From positions 40,534-53,701 of the forward strand of contig NW_003124457.1 in the NCBI RefSeq assembly GCF_000003605.2: 13,168 bases of DNA, given 5' to 3'. Positions 1 to 7,979 of this stretch are shown piece by piece. Below the pieces are notes generated by a model. The model did no database searches and was not told the DNA's origin. It worked only from the letters and a program-made list of their open reading frames with translations. The translations under genes and the position numbers were made by a program. Position 1 is the first letter of the stretch. Every line of letters starts with the position of its first letter. This DNA is from Saccoglossus kowalevskii (lineage: Eukaryota > Hemichordata > Enteropneusta > Harrimaniidae).

Positions 1-243
1 AGTCAACCTTCACATCGCGTCCATCCCACCGGTATTGACCAGTAGCCATTCAGCCAACCTCTGTATCGCGTCCATCCAACCGATATTGACCAGTAGGCAT
101 TTAGCTAACCTTCACATCGCGTCCATCCCACCGGTATTGACCAGTAGGCATTTAGCCAACCTTCACATCGCGTCCATCCCACCGGTATTGACCAGTAGCC
201 ATTCAGCCAATCTTTGTATCGCGTCCATCCAACCGATATTGAC
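1..243. repeat. 51-bp minisatellite, about 4.7 copies, cut by the window edge
   Basis: The anchor CGCGTCCATCC recurs at 16, 67, 118, 169 and 220, an exact 51-bp period. Two unit types are visible: type A (CCACCGGTATTG, preceded by TTCACAT) and type B (CCAACCGATATTG, preceded by CTGTAT or TTGTAT). Their order is A-B-A-A-B. Because 51 is a multiple of three, both strands stay open as 17-residue repeats over about 68-88 codons, but low-complexity repetition explains this without a protein. The array runs off the left edge, so its total length is unknown. It stops abruptly at about 243, where unique DNA begins. Confidence 0.93.
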
Positions 244-488
244 GCTATACGTAATGTGTTGGAGTAACAGATGTGGTTATATTGTGCAGCCACTTCAATA
301 GCTTGACACATGCGTGTTCAGTCCATACGATGCATTAGATGTATTCTAACATATCGCCGTTGTTATTATTTCACTGTATATTATTAAAGCCACAGTGTAG
401 TAAAACCGTGCATGCCCGCGTTACTTAACCCTGCTATTGACATGTCCTCTGATTGGTTCTTATCAGCATGATTCCAGAATTCTCACGC

Positions 489-662
489 GATGACGTAGTA
501 CAAACGTAGATTTATACTTTATGTGATTCAAAGATAAGGATTTACCGCCACCATCTTTAACACCTAAATGAATGTACCAATTTATACAATGGTCCGAGCA
601 GTTGTGCAAATAAGATATGTTCATAGCAGTATGAGTGTCACGTGACATCTATCTACGTCATC
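489..662. promoter_or_regulatory. Two CRE-like sites in inverted orientation around an E-box palindrome
   Basis: GATGACGTAG at 489-498 is repeated as its exact reverse complement, CTACGTCATC, at 653-662. Both contain the ATF/CREB half-site TGACGT. The 12-bp palindrome TGTCACGTGACA lies at 636-647, next to the second copy, and carries the CACGTG E-box bound by USF/MITF-type bHLH factors. An inverted CCAAT (ATTGG) lies about 35 bases upstream of the first copy. The sequence matches are direct. A regulatory role is inference, and no transcript is visible nearby. Confidence 0.3.
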
Positions 663-685
663 AACTCATCAAACTTTGTTCCCTC

Positions 686-699
686 GGTAATGCATTACC
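686..699. repeat. 14-bp perfect palindrome
   Basis: GGTAATGCATTACC is its own reverse complement. It could be a dimeric homeodomain or POU-type site, or chance. No associated gene is visible. Confidence 0.5.
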
Positions 700-2335
700 T
701 TATCGCACCCTGCCGTTGCGAACTGAGTTTCCTTCACATCCCTCGATAATCACGCAATTATAATGTCAGTTAAAAAAACTGTGGCATTATAACCAGAAAT
801 ATATAACTAAACTGTTCTTGTGATGTGTTGACTAACCCCACAGAACTTTCTGAGTCATTTATTAGCCTGAAATGTCATCGTAAAACTAGCTTGTAATAGT
901 AAAATTAATGAGCCAAAAGTTGAGTTTATGTGATTGTAGTGCAGCGCACTAAACGAATAGGGGTAATTTCAATCAATATCGAATACGTGTCAACTTAAAT
1001 GTGAAATGTTCTTACTAATATAAACTGTTTTATTGCAGGACACGTTGTAATGTTATAACACGAACATGGGGAAAGCCTGTCTGAGGTGTCAATGTCATAC
1101 CGACCTTGAATTCTATTATCCACATCGGTGAACGTACAGCTTTATGTATCTGGAACATTGAACTATTTTGTTCTCCTAAAATTGAGTTCAAATTTATTTG
1201 TAGGAACGTGCTTCTGAATGTACTTGTGGATTTTAGACATTCACTTTTAATTAGGTTGTCCATATAATTCCCAATATGTGCAAAGTGATTCGATATTTAA
1301 AACGTTGATTTGTGATTTACGTTACAACGGAGCGAGGTGACAACGCGAGGAATTAGAAAAGTGATAGACTCGATATTGAATGCATTAAGATTAATGTGAG
1401 ATACAGTTTGTCTGGAATTATAACGTGTTGCCAACCTCTGGGGATTCAATTGAGCTACTTGGAGAATGGAAGCCGAAATATCGTTAAAACTAGATAGCTA
1501 CTCGACTTGTTCCTCTCTGAATTGCGTCCCATTTCCCACCGTCTACTATTCTCCTGATATTTTAAACCCCGGTATTTGGATGAATGGATTGGGGGACAAG
1601 TCACGTGGGTCTCCCGCTGTCAAACACATTTCAACGGCCATTTACAAATAAGATCCATCGGTTTATTACTAAGCATGCTGAAACGGTGTCATGTGTGGTA
1701 TGTTTAACACAAAACGTTAAAAAACAACTATCAAGGACGTGTCGACCTTGTTCGCGTGGAGTCGAAAGTCTATTGCAGTATAGAAATGTAATTGTGTCTG
1801 GACAGCTAGTATTCTGATTTTTTGTACAAAATGAATGAAATAATGTAAGAAGGAAGAAAGAGATATTTTAAATATGTATACAAAAAAGAAAAAAAAAGGA
1901 AAAATATTACCATGAAACCGTTTCACGATAATATCCAAAACTAACATACACTTCAATTCAACATAAAAAATGATGTCTGACTTTCAGTCAAAATGATGTA
2001 AAAGGAAACGCTGAATAGACTGCTTAGAATGGAGGCAAATTAAAAGCTGAATTTTCAGCGACAGTCGTGACGAGCCAATAAAACAGCAACAATGCCACCG
2101 AAGGGCGCCTATAGTTTGCACGATAGCTCGAGGGTGTCACGTGTCTCCAAGTGGCCATGCCGTTAATTTCTGAGTATACTACTTATTTTCGCAGTTGTCA
2201 TGGTTATACTATAATACATTTTAAAGAAGAGTGGGCCAAATACCATTAGAATACAGAAAATGTAAAATGAAATGTGCAACTTCGGAACTCAAAACATAAA
2301 GGTGAAGGACATTTTCAGAGTAACCATCAACAAAA

Positions 2336-2428
2336 CACGTGACTAGAGTATTCTAAGTAATTCCCTCTCATTGGTTGGCAATGTGTTGGGCAAGGAAACC
2401 TTAGCTACTTCACCCATAATGCATTGCA
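2336..2428. promoter_or_regulatory. Promoter-like motif cluster: E-box, CCAAT, ZNF143/Staf-like site
   Basis: Three motifs lie within 93 bases. CACGTG at 2336-2341 reads GTCACGTG on the minus strand. An inverted CCAAT box, CTCATTGG, lies at 2367-2374. CACCCATAATGCATTGCA at 2411-2428 fits, at every position, the 18-base Staf/ZNF143 consensus as I recall it (YWCCCRNMATSCMYYRCR). ZNF143, NF-Y and USF sites co-occur in housekeeping and bidirectional promoters in animals. No recognisable exon begins nearby, so this could be an orphan promoter, a motif carried by an old repeat, or chance for the shorter motifs. Confidence 0.35.
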
Positions 2429-2847
2429 TACTTGAAAGCCGAGTAACAAGCTCAGTGCAAAATTTGAATTCGGCTCAAATTTTTTTAAAATACCCTTTTT
2501 CAAATCTGGAATTCTAAATGTTCAAAATGCTAACTATGTTGTAAAGTCATTATTCAGTCACAGAACTGACGGAAAACCACCGACAGATGCGAACAAAGTT
2601 CCGTATATAAACGCATATAAACACCACTAGAGGGCGCACTTTAGATGTCATTTGAAATATACTAACTGTTAATAACTGTTAATATACTAACTGTGAACAC
2701 ATTCATCTAACCGTTCAGTGGACGAGAAAATTTGGACAGCAATGAATGAGCGAAGTACTTTATTTAATTTATTATCAATTTAACATTTTATAATTTCCTC
2801 AGAAAATTCCTCAACTAAAAATTATATGGTCATAAACACCGTAATTG
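2429..2847. other. Non-coding stretch with a CTCF-like site and a small tandem duplication
   Basis: No gene seen. At 2659-2694 a 25-bp block beginning ATACTAACTGT is partly duplicated. It contains the 10-mer AACTGTTAAT twice in tandem (2664-2683). The CTCF-like site is listed separately. The rest is AT-rich with no recognisable element. Confidence 0.6.
2624..2637 (+). promoter_or_regulatory. CTCF-like core motif
   Basis: CCACTAGAGGGCGC fits the bilaterian CTCF core (CCASYAGRKGGCRS) at all 14 positions. CTCF acts as an insulator and loop-anchor protein. The same core also occurs inside dispersed repeats in many animals, so the site may have been carried by a transposon. A weaker copy in the opposite orientation lies at 7966-7979. 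Binding is inference. Confidence 0.4.
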
Positions 2848-3033
2848 CTATTGGAGGTACGCAGCATCACAATGCTCCTCGTCAACTACAATGTGTTCAA
2901 TGGCAATTCTAGCTAGTTCACGATGTAATGCCGTAATGTCATCTAATTTCGTTATGCATATTTGAACAATTTGAGCAATTTGGTTGTAGCAAAATGTTAT
3001 AATGTTACAGTACAATTCATTGATAAAATACAA
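2848..3033 (-). pseudogene. Possible globin-like fragment (E-F-G helix region)
   Basis: A 61-codon minus-strand frame, open from just after a TGA and beginning at a TTG rather than an ATG, so it is not a gene by itself. Residues 30-58 hold LDDITALHREL followed by VVDEEHCDA. This resembles the globin pattern LDD..AL..EL, then the F helix, then V..E.F at the start of the G helix. By that alignment the residue at the heme-binding proximal histidine (F8) would be alanine, arguing against a working heme pocket. The distal His and the A-D and H helices are absent, and a TAG follows directly. No clear splice sites flank it. It could be a decayed exon or a chance resemblance; I rate it below even odds. 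Confidence 0.27.
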
Positions 3034-4184
3034 TTGTCAATTTCCCTGTGAAGTGTACCTGAACTTAGCTGTCGGCTTGGCTATCATTCAACAAAACTGA
3101 AAAGTAGATCCAACGCTGGCACGTCGTACCAAGCATCGACGTAACTCAGAGTAACCCGCATTACTGAGCCATTAAAACACAGATAGTTTTAGTCATCAAC
3201 ACTGTCACGTGGTTTATTGAAAGTCTAGTACCAACATTACGTGCACACACTTATGACTACTTCATTGATATAGGTTTAATGAAATCAATCCACACTAAAA
3301 GATTGATTATATAGACTTATATATATAACAATTAACACACAATTTGTCTTATATTTGGAGTTGTCTAGTTTTATCTCACACACCTAACTAGTTATAACAA
3401 AGTTACGGTATATAACAATTGAAATGTTAGAACCCCTATTGGTCAATTCAAGACAGTCGTGATATAAATTCCGAATTTCAGTTGTAACGGTACAAAGACG
3501 TTTTAAAGAGATTTCAGGGTGAGACTTCGTATCATGTGTCATTCCCCAGATTGACTAAAAAGGCACTAGGATTATATTCACTGAATACATAATTATAATT
3601 TAGATTACTTAATGAAAAAATAAACTGGCGTGATGCTTCTCATTGTACCAAAATACCAAGAAGGTTTACAGTAATATTTTTGAGCACGTAATTAGTGATA
3701 AAATTAAAGTTTTCCGTAAGCCGCATAGCAGTGTTAATGATAGCACTAAAATAGTCTGTATTTGAAAAATATGGGGGGGGGGGGGGTACTCTGAGTTTTG
3801 TAAATGGTTAGCGCTGTGCAAATTTTCATTGTATTGTATTATGTACTGCTAGCGCCACGCTATTGTAACTCGAATATATGACATATTGAACCTAATCACC
3901 CAATTCGACTGCCAAGTACAGCTACACTTCTCAGTTTACTAGAGCATGATTCATAAACAGTCAACGAAGCTGTTCCAGCAAAAGAGGGTGGGAACAACGT
4001 CCACACAAAACTGTTTTGCTTTGAAATCAAAAGCAACTGATGTAAGCTATGCATGATATGATATGTGTTATGGGCCGAAATGTGGTGTTTGCACTCGAGC
4101 GAGTAGATCATTTGACTGACGCGTTCTTCATGCACAAGGACACATACGTCTAAATTACGGCTGTAATATTGATATCACATGCCG
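3034..4184. other. Non-coding stretch with a poly-G run
   Basis: No gene recognised. There is an E-box at 3206-3211 and a run of 14 G at 3773-3786. A small inverted repeat, ACTCG-AG-CGAGT, lies at 4093-4104. A minus-strand frame at 3896-4135 shows no family motif and is not called. Confidence 0.6.
3773..3786 (+). repeat. Poly-G run (14 G)
   Basis: Fourteen consecutive G in otherwise AT-rich DNA, directly followed by TACTCTG. Two more runs on the same strand (11 G at 7867-7877, 9 G at 10277-10285) are also followed by a T. Mononucleotide slippage is the simplest explanation. Read lengths through such runs are also error-prone. Confidence 0.95.
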
Positions 4185-4259
4185 CTAAGATGATAAACAT
4201 AAATTGTACTCTCCCAAACGAATAACACAATTTAGCCGATTTTTTGCGTGAGCCGCCAT
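4185..4259 (-). CDS. Short minus-strand ORF with a TISU-type start; possible first exon
   Basis: The reverse complement of 4252-4263 reads CAAGATGGCGGC. This fits the TISU element (SAASATGGCGGC), a joint YY1 site and translation start used by animal genes with very short 5' leaders. The ATG (4257-4259 on the minus strand) opens a frame beginning MAAHAKNRLN that reaches a TAG after 24 codons. As it stands it is too short to call a protein. It would make sense only as the start of a spliced gene, and I see no strong GTRAGT donor within it. It may equally be a lone YY1 site. No known family is recognised. Confidence 0.18.
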   Translation of the reverse strand: MAAHAKNRLNCVIRLGEYNLCLSS

Positions 4260-4264
4260 CTTGG
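4252..4264 (-). promoter_or_regulatory. YY1/TISU-type element
   Basis: GCCGCCATCTTGG on the plus strand is an exact YY1 consensus site; on the minus strand it reads CCAAGATGGCGGC. In animals this element sits at or just downstream of the transcription start of many TATA-less promoters and also in some LINE 5' regions. No other promoter element is evident close by. The match is direct; use is inferred. Confidence 0.4.
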
Positions 4265-4579
4265 ACAAGCCTTATTTCGCATCATCTGTCCGTGACAGCA
4301 ACAGTAAATACACGCTTCACTGGACCGTAACAAGCAGTCAACGAAGACAGTATCACGGCTTTATGACAGATCTTGCATACCACTTTTGCATCTGAAAAAC
4401 CATAAACATTATTTGTATTCTACACATTGACACTGACAAACACTGATGAAGCCATTAAGATATCTAGAAAAGTGTAATGTAATTTCAGAACTGTGATGCC
4501 AAGTGCATTTGATTGTAATAAAGTTAAAGAGAATTTAAAATTGCATACTTTGTGTTTAATACATGACACTGACTGGAAA

Positions 4580-5172
4580 ATGGTAATATTTAGTATGGGA
4601 GCATCTCATACACAGCACATGGTAATATTTAGTATGGGAGCATCTCATACACAGCACATGGTAATATTTAGTATGGGAGCATCTCATACACAGCACATGG
4701 TAATATTTAGTATGGGAGCATCTCATACACAGCACATGGTAATATTTAGTATGGGAGCATCTCATACACAGCACATGGTAATATTTAGTATGGGAGCATC
4801 TCATACACAGCACATGGTAATATTTAGTATGGGAGCATCTCATACACAGCACATGGTAATATTTAGTATGGGAGCATCTCATACACAGCACATGGTAATA
4901 TTTAGTATGGGAGCATCTCATACACAGCACATGGTAATATTTAGTATGGGAGCATCTCATACACAGCACATGGTAATATTTAGTATGGGAGCATCTCATA
5001 CACAGCACATGGTAATATTTAGTATGGGAGCATCTCATACACAGCACATGGTAATATTTAGTATGGGAGCATCTCATACACAGCACATGGTAATATTTAG
5101 TATGGGAGCATCTCATACACAGCACATGGTAATATTTAGTATGGGAGCATCTCATACACAGCACATGGTAAT
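4580..5172. repeat. 39-bp minisatellite, 15 apparently identical copies plus 8 bases
   Basis: The unit begins ATGGTAATATTTAGTATGGG and ends with CACAGCAC; 15 copies span 4580-5164, and 8 bases of a sixteenth follow. I see no substitution between copies, and translations in both directions are the same in every copy, which points to very recent expansion or strong homogenisation. Because 39 is a multiple of three and the unit lacks stops in two frames, the plus strand is open for 235 codons (4493-5200, 13-residue repeat MVIFSMGASHTQH) and the minus strand for 202. I do not call either a gene: nothing upstream resembles a coding exon and both strands are equally open. The 9-mer ACACTGACT (4566-4574) and its reverse complement (5202-5210) bracket the array. 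Confidence 0.96.
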
Positions 5173-6346
5173 GGACTTACTGAGTATACTGTGTATATAA
5201 TAGTCAGTGTTTATATTAATTACATTCAAATTCCGAATCCTAAACGTAATTTGCCTGCCACTACCAGGGCAACAAACAAGTATCTCTTCATTTGAACAAT
5301 TGCCAAATAATCACACTACTCACATTTTGTATTTATGTAAATATTTTTTTAGAGAAACATTGGCTTTATATTTTAAAAAATGAATGCAATGAGACCGTTG
5401 GTGGCGCTGTACAGTTTCTGAATTTTTGGTGGATAACGAAGATATTGCTTGAGAATAAAAGTAAACATTCGTGGCTGAAAATATGTGGTTGCGGTAGCGG
5501 TAACACCACACGCCAAAACAAATGGATCGCCGCCGTATGCAGAGACAACAACAATGTGACTCACAATGGAGGTGTATTGATGAAAATTGCTGCGTGCTCT
5601 CAGCATTTTGTTTCCGCTAATTCTTTTATAAATTATGTATTTTTGAAACTGCAGAGTAGTGTCTGTTTCATTTACTCTAAATGAAAAAAAAAATGTGATG
5701 TTGAAAGTTGACTCCGAGAACTGTCACGGTGAATGTAAATAAATATATCGCTTAATAGTAAGGAATCCATTGAACTTTGTATTCAATAAGCCCAGTTGAT
5801 TTCCCTATCAGAGTCTAACAAAAACAACTGTAATATTATTTCAATATTTACCAAGACGTTGTAGTTCATACTATCATAAATTTATTGTACTTTTTTCAGT
5901 TTCAAGTCTTTTATATCCATTGCCTTTCTCCGCTGACAGTTTTACATAATATACATATATTTTTTATATTAGGCTCCGTGATTACAACTCTATATTTCAT
6001 TAAAAACAATGTTCAGTATGTATTAAATAACTTCACTTTCTTTATTTGCTAGTTTTAATATGAGTATCAGGTGTACTGATACAATTTGGTGATGACGTCA
6101 AATGGCATGTAAATGTAACTGTAAGATGTATTATACGTGTTTGCGATATTTTCTGATTCCAGTCACAAACATAAATAATGCAGAGTTATGGGAACCAGAA
6201 CTAGAAACTGGTGAAGTTCACTGAAGTGGATTATTTAAGAGATTTAAGAATGCATTGGTGTTGAGGAAGGAGACATTATAGATGGCTGGGAAGGGTGGTA
6301 TAAACGAATGGGCGATGAGGCCAGACTTTGGTAATGAGAGAATTCA

Positions 6347-6363
6347 TTGAACATGATGTTCAA
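6347..6363. promoter_or_regulatory. 17-bp interrupted palindrome resembling a steroid-receptor element
   Basis: TTGAACATGATGTTCAA is an 8-bp inverted repeat around a single G. It contains GAACA-NNN-TGTTC, the spacing and half-sites of steroid-type nuclear receptor response elements. Most invertebrates lack glucocorticoid-type receptors, so another dimeric factor or chance is equally likely. Confidence 0.22.
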
Positions 6364-6625
6364 AGGATCGTCTTACTAAGTGAAAGTGTGTGTAGATGTA
6401 GATCCATAGATTTGACCAAAATTTTGACTTTTGACTTTGTACCAACTATACCACGGCACTGTCACGCATGCATTGTGAAATACATTAAGAACGACCTGAA
6501 GCATGCTAATAACTTTAAAGAGGTTATGACGTAGATATATCTCATGAATATTATTTCATGGTGCCAGTGGAATTAATTATTAATTGAAAGAATTTATTAA
6601 GATACGCCGGCAGCGGCCTTTACCT

Positions 6626-6643
6626 CCACACTGTCTAGTGTGG
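6626..6643. repeat. Small hairpin, 7-bp stem and 4-base loop
   Basis: CCACACT-GTCT-AGTGTGG is a perfect 7-bp inverted repeat. It could mark a stem-loop of an unrecognised repeat end; there is no U-tract or gene to suggest a terminator. Confidence 0.5.
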
Positions 6644-6796
6644 TTATTAGAAGACTGTACACGCTTCTTATCATACTAAACTAGTCACCAGATTCAACAA
6701 GTGCCACTGCTTTTTACTATAAGTTTACTTCGCGGACCACTACAGATTTTGAAACTATACAGCTCCACCAGTGGTTCTTCCAGGTTATATGCGTTC

Positions 6797-6807
6797 AGAG
6801 AGACTTT
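6797..6807 (+). repeat. Left copy of the putative target-site duplication
   Basis: AGAGAGACTTT lies two bases outside the left inverted block of the MITE and matches 7156-7166 exactly in direct orientation. Confidence 0.6.
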
Positions 6808-7155
6808 TCGCTGGTTCCCGGCGTCCTTTGCGAATGGCAGGTAGGACGCAGGTAACTAGTAATCGCCATATTGTTCCACTGGGCCAGGATTACGGCCCAA
6901 AGTCACGTGACTAAGTTACGTACTTTGAAAACATTCTAATATTAGTTTTCTGTAAACAAGTCTTCATTACGCCATGCCCATACAGTCTGCCTGATTAGAC
7001 TTAATATTTGAGATGTTTCTGACATTTCTCAGGCAACCAAGGGAAATATAACATACAACAAAAATTGAAGGACCAATCAGAATTCCCGATCCATTACTAG
7101 TTACCGGTCCCTTGTGGCTTGGTGCGCCATGACACTTGAGGCGGGAACCAGCTAA
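6808..7155. mobile_element. Probable non-autonomous DNA transposon (MITE) with inverted ends and 11-bp target duplication
   Basis: The left end has GCTGGTTCCCG from 6810 and GGTAACTAGTAAT at 6851-6863. The right end carries the same two blocks inverted: GCGGGAACCAGC at 7141-7152 and ATTACTAGTTACC at 7093-7105. A shared ATGGC lies between the blocks at both ends, so the inverted repeats are about 55-60 bp long and imperfect. The left end also contains its own inverted pair GCGTCC/GGACGC. Outside both ends lies AGAGAGACTTT (6797-6807 and 7156-7166), as expected for a target-site duplication. There is no transposase. An 11-bp duplication would suit Mutator-like transposition (typically 8-11 bp), but the superfamily is inference. 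Inside are an E-box palindrome (6902-6913 region) and an NF-Y-type CCAATCA near 7074. Confidence 0.62.
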
Positions 7156-7166
7156 AGAGAGACTTT
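7156..7166 (+). repeat. Right copy of the putative target-site duplication
   Basis: AGAGAGACTTT lies three bases outside the right inverted block of the MITE and matches 6797-6807 exactly. Confidence 0.6.
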
Positions 7167-7866
7167 ACAATGAGGTCGCCCTCAACGGTGTGCCACAAAC
7201 CTAGATATTGGATTGTAAAGTATTCGCATGTATACATTGCCATAATTGTATTATTTTTTGATATATATTTATTTTGGTTATTTTGGCCTCCTTCTCACCA
7301 ACACATTTAGTATTTCAATAACGACAAAATAACATCACATTAATTTTTGAATGAAAATATTGATACAAATTAAAGTCTAGCACCGAAGAGTGTCAATGTT
7401 AACATTAGTTCACCGACTCAGCACAAAATGTTGGGTCTGAGAGTGATGTGACGGAGGCATTGTAGTACCACTGTTTTATCAGTCACACCGAAAAGTAGGA
7501 ACGCGTTGAACAGAAAGGCTATTTCCCCGGGGGTACCTGGGTTGGGGTGCCCTTGAGTGCTCAAAAGTGTGACCACTTTTATACCTGGATAGTGGCAAAA
7601 TCTATACCCATATTTATACCAAAGTACCATTACTGTCATCACTGTTTATTCAAAATAAAACAGTTACCGTATTTGCCCTATTAGAAGAGCATATCCAATA
7701 GAAGCACATTTAAGCCAACAATTCATATTTATATGTATTTTGACCATAGAAACACCTCTGTCACTTACATAAGAGTATATTATCATGTTCAGGTTATTTA
7801 GGTTGTTAAATTAGAAACAACAGCACCAAATCGGAAAAAAATATTACTGATATTTATACCTATCTT

Positions 7867-7877
7867 GGGGGGGGGGG
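7867..7877 (+). repeat. Poly-G run (11 G)
   Basis: Eleven consecutive G followed by TATTTG, the second of three plus-strand G runs in the window. Confidence 0.95.
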
Positions 7878-7965
7878 TATTTGTCGGGGAGCGGACTCTT
7901 TTTTGCAGCGCTGATCGATTTTCTCCATTTACTGTGTAATGTACACCATCCGGTCTTTGTGACCC

Positions 7966-7979
7966 ACGCCCTCTAGTGT
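7966..7979 (-). promoter_or_regulatory. Weaker CTCF-like motif, opposite orientation
   Basis: The plus strand reads ACGCCCTCTAGTGT; the reverse complement ACACTAGAGGGCGT matches the CTCF core at 12 of 14 positions. Its orientation is opposite to the site at 2624-2637, so the two point toward each other. It may derive from a repeat family; binding is inferred. Confidence 0.28.

Larger units (their letters stand above)
244..2335. other. Non-coding stretch with no recognisable gene
   Basis: About 2.1 kb of AT-rich DNA. Reading frames are short (under 80 codons), overlap on opposite strands, and show no domain, signal peptide or family motif that I recognise. Visible content is limited to short motifs: a CRE/E-box group at 489-662, a 14-bp palindrome at 686-699, E-boxes at 1602-1607 and 2138-2143, and a purine-rich A/G tract around 1846-1905. 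No transposon termini or RNA gene were recognised. Confidence 0.7.
5173..6796. other. Non-coding stretch with no recognisable gene
   Basis: About 1.6 kb of AT-rich sequence. A 130-codon plus-strand frame (5292-5684) opens at a TTG, overlaps three open minus-strand frames and has no recognisable domain. A 68-codon frame at 6328-6534 also starts at a TTG with no family motif. Neither is called. Small structures: a receptor-type palindrome at 6347-6363 and a hairpin at 6626-6643. No poly(A)-tailed element, tRNA or transposon terminus was recognised. Confidence 0.6.

Noticed and set aside
105-311. Open frames on both strands across the 51-bp array
   Set aside because: They follow from a repeat length divisible by three with no stop in the unit; no unique coding sequence flanks them.
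3958-4346. Direct repeat CAGTCAACGAAG at 3958-3969 and 4335-4346
   Set aside because: A 12-base match is expected several times by chance in a window of this size, and the flanks do not match.
4442-4475. CTGATGA followed by GAAA, a possible hammerhead core upstream of the 39-bp array
   Set aside because: No complementary stem II can be drawn between the two boxes.
5292-5684. 130-codon plus-strand frame
   Set aside because: It opens at a TTG, has three overlapping minus-strand frames, and contains no domain or coding-like motif that I recognise.
6328-6534. 68-codon plus-strand frame
   Set aside because: It opens at a TTG and shows no family signature or neighbouring support.
7418-7642. Minus-strand frame with GHPNPGTPG, faintly like a LINE leader or a 2A-type NPGP motif
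   Set aside because: The NPGP motif itself is broken (NPGT), and no other LINE or 2A feature is in the frame.
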